From Setomelanomma holmii (lineage: Eukaryota > Ascomycota > Dothideomycetes > Pleosporales > Phaeosphaeriaceae), in contig ML978381.1 in the NCBI GenBank assembly GCA_010015745.1, positions 1 to 22,871 on the forward strand: a DNA stretch of 22,871 nucleotides, given 5' to 3'. Each line of letters starts with the position of its first letter. The stretch's first letter is position 1. Shown in pieces: positions 1 through 9,557 of this stretch. Made by a program: the position numbers and the translations under genes. The notes under the pieces were generated by a model. It was not told the origin of the DNA. It ran no database searches and worked only from the letters and a program-made list of their open reading frames with translations.

Positions 1-180
1 CGCTGTTAGAGGTACCTGCTCTGGCGCATGGATCGCAAGGCCTGCATATGCTGCAAGTAGCTCTCTTCTCTTAGTAACAGGTAGGCGATGCTGTCTTTTG
101 AGATGCTCATCTAGGCTGTAGACAGCGTGCTGATGCTCTAGGCATATCAATACTTTGTACGCCGCGAGGTAGGTAAACAT
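1..180 (-). CDS. DUF3505/OrsD-like zinc-finger protein, N-terminal 60 residues, runs off the left edge
   Basis: The minus strand is open from an ATG at 180..178 to the window edge without a stop. The first residues contain the pattern C13-x12-H26-x4-H31, with the local text VLICLEHQHAVYSLDEHLKR, followed by a basic segment and an E-Q-V-P motif. I recognise this as the N-terminal finger of the fungal DUF3505 (OrsD-type) family, often found in multi-copy genes and, in some fungi, at the front of large helicase-like proteins. The rest lies outside the window, so any helicase domain is unseen. A second ORF of this type sits at the right edge in the opposite, also outward, direction. The ATG is the first in frame. 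Family call moderately sure; function unknown. Confidence 0.6.
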   Translation of the reverse strand, partial: MFTYLAAYKVLICLEHQHAVYSLDEHLKRQHRLPVTKRRELLAAYAGLAIHAPEQVPLTA

Positions 181-540
181 AGCGTGTATATATATATCGT
201 CACAAGAAAACAGCAGTAGAGTGATAGTTGTAATATTGTGATAGTAGTTATATTGTAGAATATTGTAATGTAAGAGTGTTGTTAGAAGTTTACTATAGAA
301 TGATAATAAATAGAGGTATGGCCTCTGCAGCATGTGAGTACGTATACGGTATAGCCTCTGCAGTAAGCACGCATAGGCCTCTTCAGGCAAAGAAAAATGG
401 CCTTTGGGCCCAAACAATAGCTGAGGGGGCATAGTCGCAGGTGTTTGCTGTGCACAACCTCTGTCAGTTAGCAAGCCACGAAATTGCGATGAGCAAGGGA
501 AAGGGCCCTCGGGGCCAACCCCTCGGGGATTCATAAGGCA
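181..540. other. Non-coding stretch upstream of the left DUF3505 ORF
   Basis: No gene is visible. The 200-300 part is AT-rich with loose TAATATTGT/TAGTTATATTG repetitions. The 506-528 part holds two direct copies of CCCTCGGGG. It may be the leader or promoter of the minus-strand ORF starting at 180, or transposon terminal sequence; I cannot decide which. Confidence 0.4.
315..387. repeat. Three degenerate short direct repeats around GGTATGGCCTCTGCAG
   Basis: The 16-mer at 315-330 recurs with one change at 348-363, and a weaker version (GCATAGGCCTCTTCAG) lies at 371-386. Spacing is 33 then 23 bases. They lie in the non-coding stretch before the minus-strand DUF3505 ORF. Origin unknown; an LTR fragment or a local tandem duplication would both fit. 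Confidence 0.5.
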
Positions 541-1355
541 TGGTGTGGAGTTGGTGGTCTATATCTATTAGGATGACAGTCCCTTAGTACAGTCTGGCGA
601 CTGTTTTTGAGGGGTGGCTATATCTATAGCCTTAGTCAGAATTTCCTATTCATTGTTGGTATTCTCCTCTTCAGGAGGATCTTAACTAAGCATGTTAAGT
701 CAGATAACCTTGTTTTTGGACTTGCAATTTCTCTGCAGGTGTCCTAGTTTTCTACAGTTGTAACAAGTACGCGTTTCTAGGCGTTTATCCTTGCTATAGT
801 TGTTAGACTAAGTAGTGTTTTTCTTGTCCTTGTCTTAGTCTTTAGGTCTTCCCCTATAGTTTATATTGTTGAGGTGCATTAGTTCAGCACTAGTAGAGCG
901 ATAATAGCTGCGAGGTGTGGTGTCTTGACGTTGTTAGCTATTGTTAGGCTTGTTATGTTGTTTTCTATAGTATTTTAGTAGAGGACAAGGCGCAGTGAAG
1001 GCTTGTGCTTCTATCTTGAATTTGTATAGGTTATTGTTGATGCGGATGGATTTGTTAATAAGATTGTTCAGACTTTCTATAGCAGCTCTACTTCTTATAA
1101 GCTCTATGCGAACGTTACTCTTAAGTCCTTGTTGATACATTCTTATTAAAGCGGCGTCATTCCAACTGGTCAGTACAGAGTACTGTTAGAATTTGTTGGC
1201 GTAGTCAGCTGCAGACGTGTTCTAGCGAAGTTGCTAGATAGTTTGCTTAGCAATCGCTAATTTGTTAGCTAGTAAGAAGATCTAACAGAGTTTATCCTTA
1301 AAGCATTACTAATCTTCAAATGTTTATGTATTAACTGCGTCAATCTTGTTACTTA
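540..1355 (-). pseudogene. gag: Ty3/gypsy gag remnant, C-terminal part with CCHC zinc knuckle
   Basis: Reading the minus strand from 1355 downward gives a gag-like protein with several stops. The segment at 1140-934 is open and carries the gag signature ALIRM-YQQGLKSNVRIELIRS followed by INKSIRINNNLYKFK, typical of fungal Ty3/gypsy capsid C-termini. In the same frame, 765..724 encodes a CCHC knuckle (C-Y-N-C, G-H, N-C: C-x2-C-x4-H-x4-C). Stops lie at 936..934 and 1326..1324, among others. The N-terminal half of the same gag is displaced to 3209-3420 by the pogo insertion. No protease, reverse transcriptase or integrase follows to the left, so the element is truncated after gag. Non-functional. 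Confidence 0.8.
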
Positions 1356-1421
1356 ACGTAGATTACAAGCAAGCCGCGCATACAAGCGAGTTGCGCACCC
1401 CACCAACTTTGCCCACCTCTT
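1356..1421 (+). repeat. Left terminal inverted repeat of the pogo-type element
   Basis: It matches the reverse complement of 3142-3207 at 63 of 66 positions by eye. Two mismatches are transitions of the type produced by RIP. It abuts the TA at 1354-1355. Confidence 0.93.
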
Positions 1422-1460
1422 TTATCTCAGCATATAATAGCTCTGCGCAACGTTACTTAA

Positions 1461-3086
1461 TTGCTATCAGATGAAACAGATATTAAGCTTGCTATCTTAT
1501 CTCTGAATACACGTCAATTGCAGAGTACCTGACGCGCTGCTGCAGTCTTCAACGTTGCTGAAACTACACTACGCGACCAACGCACTGGCAAGCCTGCACA
1601 ATGCAATTGCCAGCCCAACTTAAGGAAGCTTACCCAGCTAGAAGAGGAGGTGATTGTCAAATATATACTCGACCTAGACCAACGTGGATTTGCGCCTACG
1701 TACTCAGCTGTACGTGATATGGCTGATAAGCTGCTGGCGCGGCGCGGCGCAGGTCACGTTGGCGTCCACTGGCCGCGCAACTTTGTCAAGCGTACAGAAA
1801 GTCTTAAGACGCAATAGAATTAAGCGTACGATAGACAGAGAGCTTTATGCGAGGATCCTATACTAATTAGGAGCTGGTTTGACCTTGTGGAGAATACAAA
1901 GGCCAAGTACGGTATCTGTGACAAGGATGTCTACAACTTTGACAAGGCTGGCTTTATGATAGGCAAGATCACGACTCAGCTCGTCGTTACAGGGTCAGAG
2001 AGGAGAGGCAGGCTAAAGGCTATCCAGCCTGGTGACCGTGAGTGGACGACAGTGATCGCTGCGATCAACGCTGCTAGCTAGACAATCCCACCCTTCCTCA
2101 TCTTTGCTGGCTAGTATCACTTGTCTGCCTGGTATGAGAAGGCAGAGATCCCACGCGACTGGGTGATCGCAGTTAGCGACAACGGCTGGACGAACAATGA
2201 GCTTGGTGTAGAGTGGCTGAAGCACTTTATCAAGCATACAGAGGGGAAGGTAGTTGGGGCACGCTGGCTGCTTATCCTTGATAGCCATGAGAGCCACCAC
2301 TCTCTTAAGTTTGAGGAGCTCTGCAAGGAGAACAATATCTACACGCTCTGCATGCCGCCTCACTTATCTCACCTGCTGCAGCCGCTTGACGTTGGCTGCT
2401 TCTCGCTGTTGAAGCGCGCATACAGCCGCAAGATCAAGGCTCTCATCCGCTACTACATTAACTACATCACTAAGCTAGAATTTCTGCCAGCCTTTAAGGC
2501 AGCGTTTGATTGCGCGTTTACAACAGCTAATATCTGCTCAGCCTTTCAAGGCGCAGGCCTTGTGCCTCTCCAGCCAGACGCTGTTCTGTCAAAGCTAGAC
2601 GTGCAGCCACGTACGCCTACTCCAGCTACTCTGCCAGAGGCTGTCTGGCAGGCTCGTATGCCGAGCAACGTACGTGAGCTTGAGGCTCAATCAACGTTGA
2701 TCCGTGAGCGCGTTAGGAAGCACAAGAGCTTGTCACCAGCTTCAATTATTAAGGCGGTTAACCAGCTTAAGAAGGGAGCTGAGGTAATGATGCTCTCAGC
2801 TGAGCTAATGCGTGATCAGATTACTAGCCTTGAGAGAGCTAATGAGGCAGCTTTAAAGCGAAAGCAGCGTAAGAAAAAGCGTATACAGAAGCAAGAAGTC
2901 TTAACAAAGGGAGCTGGAGAGGATATGATCGCTCAACGTGAGGCTGATCAGCAGATTGCCCGTGAAGAGCGTCAAGGTGGAGAGCAATCAGGCCTCAGCT
3001 GCCAGGCTCTAGCGCGCTGCACAAAGTGTAGGGAGCCTGGGCACAACTCACATACGTGTAAAAAGGATACTGTAGATACTGCTTAA
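1461..3086 (+). pseudogene. pogo/Fot-type DDE transposase with five in-frame stops and a C-terminal zinc knuckle
   Basis: A single frame runs through the element, broken by stops at 1530, 1815, 1821, 2079 and 2112; the last two fit CAG-to-TAG. It reads as an N-terminal DNA-binding region, then the DDE domain. The first aspartate lies in VYNFDKAGF (codon at 1941; the usual following Glu is Lys here), the second in LILDSHESHH (2280) and the third in LLQPLDVGCF (2388), giving DD35D spacing between the last two. Past the catalytic core is a basic coiled-coil-like stretch, then a CCHC knuckle C-TKC-REPGH-NSHTC before the TAA at 3084-3086. No intact start codon is visible near 1461-1480. The longest open piece, 2121-3086, could encode 321 residues but lacks the first catalytic aspartate. 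Confidence 0.9.
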
Positions 3087-3141
3087 TCTGTTGTGTCAAT
3101 ATCTATATATTGCTGTATGTTGTGGTTGCGTTGTATGTTTG

Positions 3142-3207
3142 AAGAGGTGGGCAAAGTTGGTGGTGTGCGCGACTCGCTTGTATGCGCGGCTCGCTTGTAA
3201 TCTACGT
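3142..3207 (+). repeat. Right terminal inverted repeat of the pogo-type element
   Basis: Inverted partner of 1356-1421, ending TCTACGT and followed by TA at 3208-3209. Confidence 0.93.
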
Positions 3208-3208
3208 T

Positions 3209-3420
3209 ATGTATTTAACTAAATTCAGTTTAACCTATTTGTATGCTGCTCCCTTTATAAATATTATAACTATGACAACTTAGTTTGTATCTTCAATACT
3301 ATTGTAGATGTGGAAGTAGGTGTTGAATTGGAGGATCTAGTTTTCCAACTTGAGGCGGTCTCTATAGTAGAAGTCAGATTTGGCCACAATACTGTGGGCG
3401 CTCTAGGTAGCTCTGTCAGA
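3209..3420 (-). pseudogene. gag: Ty3/gypsy gag remnant, N-terminal part, separated by the pogo insertion
   Basis: The minus strand reads SDFYYRDRLKLEN, stop, ILQFNTYFHIYNS, then IFIKGAAYK, stop, VKLNLVKYI. This fits the start of a fungal gypsy capsid protein, in which a GDR-KL motif is followed by an aromatic segment and an R-G-A/P-A-W motif. The stop after AAYK stands where a tryptophan is expected (TGG to TAG). The frame at 3210 continues into 1353 on the far side of the transposon once one TA is removed, so both pieces belong to one gag. The beginning near 3420-3450 is not sharply defined. Confidence 0.75.
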
Positions 3421-3639
3421 AGTGTCTATTAAAGTGTCACTTATCTTAAGAGTGTTTAAAGTGTGATGGCCTGTATAGAAGAGTATCTGTGTTAGGTCTA
3501 GCAGTTAGTTCTCAGAGATAGAGCGAGGGACTTGTGGATAGACAATTAGAGTTTAATACTAAGACAGTATAATAGTGCGTCTAAAAAGAGTATTAGATTT
3601 TGTAAGAACAATGATTAATTGCTAACACAAAGTTGAACA
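3421..3639. other. Short unassigned stretch between gag and the second pogo remnant
   Basis: AT-rich sequence with no convincing coding frame on either strand. It probably holds the decayed 5' leader of the minus-strand gypsy gag and the lost 5' end of the pogo-type copy. Confidence 0.4.
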
Positions 3640-4532
3640 CGATAGTCTACAGGAGGCTATTGGTTTCATCTATATACTTAGGGTGACATCCTGTTCTTCC
3701 TAGGAATCTTCTACATCCAGGGATAGTTAGGATAGCAGGCGTATAGCCGCCAAGCTAAGAACCTGATATGCAGCAAGATCAACTACATCACTAAACTTAA
3801 GTTCTTGCCCTGCTTTATTGCTGTGTTTAAGAACTTAATTACTAAAAGCAATATCGTAGGAGGCTTTAAGGTGCTAGCTTAGTTATACTTAACCTAGAGG
3901 CGGTGATATCGAAGCTTAACATCTGCCTTTGTACACCTACACCACCTACTGTTGACGATGCTCCTTAGGTGTCCAGCACCTTGAGCAATACTCTAGAATT
4001 TAGGTCACAATCAACGCTAATTTGAGAGAGAATGCAAAGGTATATAGATAGCTCGCCTAGCTCAATAGTTGAGGCAGTTGAAAAGCTCACCAAAGGCGCT
4101 AATAAGGTGGCGCAATCCTTAGTGTTGATAAGCAACCAAGTCAAGCAGTTTCAAGCAGCTAACGAGGTCGCCTCACGCTGTAAATCACGCAAGAGAAAGC
4201 GTATACAAGCAGAGGGGACCCTAACAGCTGTCTAGGGTGTGCGCTTAAGTACCTTAAAGGAGTTTGTAGCGCATAGTAATAGCAAGAAGGCAAAGAAGAG
4301 CGCACGCGCTGAGGGCAGTGAGCCAACTCAAAGGCGCTGTGGACGCTGCAGCGAGGCTGGGCACAACTCGCGCACATGTAAACAAGCAGACAAGATACTC
4401 TCTGATCAAGTTAAGCTACTGTGCAGCATCGTAGAGTACTGTTGAAGACTGTAGAGTTGCGTTTTGTACTGTGTGAGACAGTAGATTTTGGTGAGGGCTT
4501 GGCGGGGTGGGCCACTCGCTTGTGAGGTACGT
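3640..4532 (+). mobile_element. Second, 5'-truncated pogo/Fot-type element with decayed transposase C-terminus
   Basis: From about 3740 the plus strand reads YSRQAKNLICSKINYITKLK, similar to the segment after the third catalytic residue in the neighbouring element. The frame shifts near 3880, and stops occur at several sites including the TAG at 4233-4235. Two open pieces remain. One at 4032-4235 holds SSPSSIVEAVEKLTKGANK and a basic stretch. One at 4239-4445 holds the knuckle CGRCSEAGHNSRTC. The right end reads CTTGTGAGGTACGT at 4519-4532 followed by TA, resembling the other element's terminus. No left inverted repeat is visible, and weak similarity (I-Y-x-L) fades out around 3640. It is a related but different subfamily and clearly dead. 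Confidence 0.75.
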
Positions 4533-4534
4533 TA

Positions 4535-4882
4535 ACGTTATAGTTAAATGGAGTCGAACTTAGGCTAAGGCTGAAAGCCGGAACAGAACAGGCCGAACCG
4601 TGGAGAAATAGCGAACGGGGCCTATTCCGTGAGGTTCGCGCATAGGTAGAAATGGGCACGAAAAAGGATGAGCACGAAGCAGGTTTCGTAATCAGATGCT
4701 CTGGCGTGAAGGTGAACGAGGGAGCTCATGACAGGAAGCGGAACAGTCGTGAACAGTTCTCATTCGAAGAGCTTGATGGCAGCAGACCTTCCACACTCAC
4801 TACAGTGCTGTCGATCTGCTGCCCGTCTTACCGCTGGAGTGGTACCCGGCAGCCTTGTCTGCACTTGTCACTCGACGTCTAT
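4535..4882. other. Spacer between the transposon block and the OPT gene
   Basis: GC content rises to host level after 4540. I see no gene. A 110-codon plus-strand frame at 4652-4984 overlaps the end of the OPT gene, has no recognisable motif and is probably chance. This stretch should contain the 3' untranslated region of the OPT gene. Confidence 0.5.
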
Positions 4883-7586
4883 CTACTCTGCGATCGGGCA
4901 GTGATCGTAGTTACCAGCGACGTTATTGCCCCACCATTGCGGAAACGGAATCGCAGGTCCACCCGCGCCAAACACGGCGAATGACAAAATGAACAAGCAC
5001 GTCAGACTCGCGCCATCAAATGCACCAGCAATCAAGTACGAGTAGTCCTTGAAAATGCGTGGTCGGTGGTTACGGAGGTAGAACTGCGTGTAGAAGCCGA
5101 CGATTGTCCAGCTAAGCAGCACACACGTCTGGGACTGGTTGTATGGGATGTAGCCGGCGTACTGGATGAACTGCGGAAAATTGATCTCGTTCAGGTGGAA
5201 CTTGCCGATTCTGGGCACGAACTGGACCAATATTAGCAGGCGGCGAGCTGAAATGCTTCGGACAGGGTAAGTTTACGTATGTGAAGATGCGATGTGCGAC
5301 GACAATGCCAGCACCGATGAGCAGACCAAAGGGCACAATCGAGTATGCTGCGCCTTGCTTGTAGAGGTAGGCTGCGAGCGCCCAAGTGGAGGCATTGGTG
5401 TTGTATGATTGAATGGTTGCGCCACTCCATGACGAGTCCCCGTTCGTGTCAGCAAGGAGCTGCTTGTTCCCGGCGACAATGGAGATCATGACGGCGTAGT
5501 TTATGAAACCACCAAGGATGGTACCGTAGATCTGGGTCAGGAACATGACACGCGGAGGAATTTTGACTACCAAGGGTCAGCGTGGAGGTTCTGGAGAGGG
5601 ACAAGGGAGAACATACGATATTCTCCGAGCTTGAGGTCCATGCTGAGTTGCAAGGCGCCGTTGATCACGTTGTGGGACCATGATGCGAAGTACATGTTGC
5701 CGATGGGGCGCCCAGGGAGCATGAGTCCCGCAATGACCTTGGACAAGTTGTTTGTCGCAATGCCGTTACCGAAGCGAGCGTACAGAATGATGCTCTGCGC
5801 CGAGGTCAGCCTTCGTACACTTGTAGAGGTGTGTTGAGCATGAACTTACGAAGGGCGAGATGATGGACCCGATGACTAGTGCAACAATGTAAGCCCAGAC
5901 TGGGAGGGTGATGTTCTCCTTGATGACGATTATGAGGCCGAGTATGAAGCTGACAACGAGTACAATCACGTACCACCACCAAGGCGCTTCCTTGTAGTGC
6001 TTGTGCATGTGGGCGTGGTGAGGGTCGTCGAACTTGCCCGCTTTAGCTGACTTGAAAGCCCGAACCGTGTCACCTCCCCAGAAGAGGACAATGTGAGTAA
6101 TTAGGGCGCCAATCTGGTACGACTTAGAACGCAACTGTGTGTACATGTGCCAGGCGACTTACTGCAGCGTTCGCCATGAACATCGCATATGCGAAAGTTC
6201 CGGAGAGTCTGGGAATGCCATACTTTGCCAAAGCGTTGTTGTCGAGTACGCCGTTGACAAACACTTTTGCACTCGGATAGTTCTTGCCCTCTTGAGTGAG
6301 AAGTCGCGTGGACATGAAAGGAAGCGATTTCGAGTTCCAGGCGTTGCCATAGTAGATAGCGATCATGACGATGAAGCACACAATGAACCCAGCGGTCTGG
6401 TGCAGCTGCAGTTTGAGCGGAAGAGACGACTGGAAGGACGTGATCTGTCATACTTGTTAGGGTCGGCTTGGTCTTGAGAATCCTGGTCACCAGCTTACAT
6501 ATTGCCAGTCAAATGACAAGGTGAAAAGACCCAAGCCTTCGTTGTTGGTAGCTCCGCCGAAGATGTTGGTTAGCGTAGCTGCTTTGGACCCTGTTGCATG
6601 CATCGCGGCCAAGCAAGGAATCGAGACCGAGTTCAACCAAGGAAAGATGTATGCTGGAAAGAACTCATAGGCGAACATGCATGAGAATGCGATCCAGAAC
6701 CATCGCAAAGGCTTGGAGTCTTTCACAGACTGCCAGTGGAGACCTTGAAGCACCTTCACCGTGGGCAGACTGCTCCAGTAGACTGAATCGACGTGCCAAA
6801 CGCAGATGGGCCGCAAAATACCGCAGATACCGTAGCCAAAGAGCCCGATCGAGATGGTGCTGAATATGACGGTCACGGGACTCAAAGGCAGGCTATAGAA
6901 GATTTCCTGTGCTGCAAAGACCTGACTGGCAGGGGCAGCAATTGACGCCGAGGTAGCGGTGATGGCGGTAATAGAATGCTCCTTGAGGTTCCAATGGCCA
7001 TGGTTGAAGAAAGACATGATGCGAATGTATAGCGGCGCCTTGCCCACACCGCCTGCCGCCCTCCATCGAGCCTCAAACTTGTCGCCGCGGGGAAGGATCT
7101 TAGCCCATGCTTTGCCGAGGAAGTAGGCCATGAGGACGATGAAGGTTCCTTGAATCGTGATCAGTGTGGGTTTGAACTGCACGAGGATTAGTGGTTAAGG
7201 GGAACGGAAGTTCGGATTGCGTAGCCCACCTGGTAAATCTGGTATACCACAGCTTGGAACGCCGACAAGATAGAGGCCAGGAAGATGCTGCGGAATGTCA
7301 AGGCGGACTCGAAATCATCTCGCAGCGGCAGCAAGTGAGCAGCGGCATCGGCTCCAGTGATGATGATATGGTCCTCGTCGTCGCCGGCGCTGTCGTAGGA
7401 AGGGAGTGCAGCCTTGATCTCCGGCTCCAACGCACCCTTCTTCTCGAAACCTCCATCGATCGACGCGAGGCGATGCTTCTCGTCGGTGAAGGCATTGATG
7501 GCTTTGTGGCTCGGAAGAACGGTGGTTTTACCCTCGATGCCTGGCGCACCGAGGATAAGGCCATCACCCATGGGATTTGCGGCCAT
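4883..7586 (-). CDS. Oligopeptide transporter, OPT family, 795 residues, seven exons
   Basis: This plasma-membrane proton-coupled OPT transporter would import small peptides or related compounds. Exons on the minus strand: 7586-7230, 7176-6499, 6444-6163, 6113-5850, 5794-5617, 5566-5277, 5221-4883. All six introns are 49-55 bp GT-AG, and the spliced frame is 2388 nt with no stop before the TAG at 4885..4883. Family marks: LPLRDDFESALTFRSIFLA before the first membrane segment, FKPTLITIQGTF, HWNLKEHSI, LSFDWQY, PWWWYVIVLVVSF, the diagnostic K588-I-P-P-R592, PQFIQYAGYIPYNQSQTC, and a C-terminal AIPFPQWWGNN. The first ~90 residues are hydrophilic and acidic (cytosolic); many hydrophobic segments follow. 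The length is normal for fungal OPTs, so the gene looks intact. Substrate (tetrapeptide, glutathione or other) cannot be told from sequence. Confidence 0.93.
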
Positions 7587-9557
7587 TGTGCGAGTAACTG
7601 AGACAATCCGTTACATGCAAGATCTCAGGGTGTGACTATACAAGGACATATATAACATTGCTAGGTGCTCGTTTGAGCACGTTATCGGCGCATGAACTGG
7701 TGCAATAGCGAATTGCGGCGAAAACGCGCGCAAACACCAAAAGAGATAGGGCTCATGCGGTAGGGCGGCGAAATGAAGATATTGCCTAAGTGCGGAACGG
7801 AAGGTGTTAATGGTCGAGCACCGGCCAATTCTGGAACGAGACCAGTAACAACACGCAACGATGTTGGTCGGCACGCGCAATGTCACCACCTTATCGCACC
7901 CCAGATCTGGACGCTACGGCACAATGATGGCTTCAAGAAGGTTAAAAGAAGGGATTCTGGAAGTGTATATTGCCTTGCGCCCATGGCTTCACAGGCACCC
8001 CGCAGATGCACCAGAGCAATGCATGATGCTCTGAACGCCGATCTCAGATACGCCTGTCGCAGACGGAGGTGCGCGATTACAAAACGCAGAGGGCTACCAG
8101 TGCTGGTGGTACAGTGTATTGAAGCGGGGTTGTGCTCATGCGGTAGATCGTGGGCTCCTGTTCGTCGTGAGACCAACGCGCGTCGGAGTGTGGACCGCCA
8201 TCCGGGCTCGTGTCTCGAAATTCGCAATCGCTCGAAGAACGTTATCTGCCGCGCAACCATAGATACCGTCCCCTGGCAGCTCCAACAATCTGGGCTTGGG
8301 ACTTCTCGAGGTCGTTGTCACCAAGCACGCGATGAGTGGCGTTGCCAAGTGGCGTGGCGCTTCTTCGTCGAGCTTATTCCACTCAAGCAACATCCTGATA
8401 GAGGCAAAGCGCAAAGGGTAAAGCAACAGTCAATCGTATCGCGATTCAGAAAACCAACTCACCTTCTCCATTGAGCAAACCAGCCGCGATCGCGCCACGG
8501 CGATAGTGTGTGCGCGATAAAGGAAAGCCCATCCCTACCACGGCGCAATGAGGGGATGGTTTACTGGTTGGCTGTTGCTGACTCGGTAGAATGGTCGACA
8601 GCTAGCTCGTGTTGGACAATCATCAACTCGAGACCTTTGTCGTATGCCCCTCAGTTCGTGCAATCCCGCCCCGCTCATCGCGCCATTGTAAAGATGTTCC
8701 TCCTTCGTCGCCAGGGCATTGTGCTTGTAGACAGGTCATCGTCTTTCTAAAGTCGTTGCGGCGTGACCTTTGGTCCAGGTCGTCGCCGTAAAGTGATTCG
8801 CCGAAACAGTAGTGAAGCCTGTGCTTCTCTCGACGTGAAATACTAATCGGGCGTGTATCATGATTGTCGTCCCATTGGTCGTTCCTCGGAGTGTAGTCGT
8901 CCTTGAGACTGTGGATTGCCGATTTGCCGCGCCTTTGCGTCGTGTCGAAGGGTCGGGGGCTTCGGCTACATTTTGGCACCAAGGTGTTGCTGCCGCGTGC
9001 GTGCTAACGGTGCTTTAACGAGCCTCGCCCTGAGCAGAACTCAGCACACGTTCAAGTTGAGATGATGAGGATGATGATGTCGAGGAAACCCGATGCTTAC
9101 ACCAAGAGAAAAAGGAGGAGTCATAAGTACTGTTCAGCAGCGCTAGACCACACCCAGCTAGCCTAGGCAGCAGAAATGTCCCTTGCCAACGAAAAGGGCG
9201 CGAGGCTCGCATTCTGCTGACATCACAGGGTTGAATGCGACGGGACGGAATGGCACAACTTCCAACAGTTTGCTTTATTCCGATCGCAAATCCGACATCA
9301 ATCATGGCAAAGCGAGCATTGAGCCTCATTTCGTCATGGTACACTTCAAGTGTAAACACCAGTGAACAAGGTGCAGAAGATCACACGTGACGAGGCGTAC
9401 TCGCCACAGATTGCGCTCACGTCAGCCGCTGGTGGCCTCGCTGCAATGATAATGATAACGAGACGTTTGGAATATTGTCTTCGCAATGTACACGAGGGTT
9501 CCTTCATATGACAACTGCGAATCCGAGTACATGATCCGGCGTGGTGTTGCAGCGAAA
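7587..9557. other. Long intergenic region (about 2 kb) between OPT and FMO genes
   Basis: The two flanking genes are divergent, so both promoters must lie here. The stretch is CG-rich and open in several frames by chance. A 233-codon plus frame at 7773-8474 is arginine-rich without motifs. Minus frames at 7883-8260, 8136-8426 and 8623-8982 are likewise unrecognised. A GTGAGT...ATCAG pair on the minus strand around 8470-8405 could be an intron of an eroded small gene, but the joined frame stops quickly. A GAT/GAC microsatellite lies near 9060-9085. I call no gene here. Confidence 0.5.

Larger units (their letters stand above)
1356..3207 (+). mobile_element. Complete but inactive Tc1/mariner-superfamily element, pogo/Fot type, 1852 bp
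   Basis: The element is bounded by 66-bp terminal inverted repeats (1356-1421 and 3142-3207) that differ at only three positions, two of them transitions. It is flanked by TA on both sides (1354-1355 and 3208-3209), the target duplication expected of this superfamily. The outermost bases are ACGTAGATTACAAGC. One transposase frame fills the interior. The target was the minus-strand gypsy gag: the gag frame continues on either side with one TA removed. Five in-frame stops in the transposase make it non-autonomous, while the nearly identical TIRs suggest a fairly recent insertion that could still be mobilised by a relative. Confidence 0.93.

Noticed and set aside
400..440. Polypurine-tract-like CTGAGGGGGCATAG as the edge of an LTR
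   Set aside because: It is on the strand opposite to the gag, and no matching second LTR or TG...CA pair with duplicated target was found.
4652..4984. 110-codon plus-strand frame after the transposon block
   Set aside because: No recognisable motif, overlaps the 3' end of the OPT gene, and ends without any supporting context.
7191..7601. 136-codon plus-strand frame over the OPT first exon
   Set aside because: It is antisense to a well-supported exon of the transporter and has no motifs of its own.
7773..8474. 233-codon plus-strand open frame
   Set aside because: Very arginine-rich, no domain or signal, overlaps equally open minus frames, and lies in CG-rich DNA where chance frames are common.
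9060..9090. GAT-rich microsatellite coding for a serine run on the minus strand
   Set aside because: Simple sequence in a frame with no domain; not a gene.
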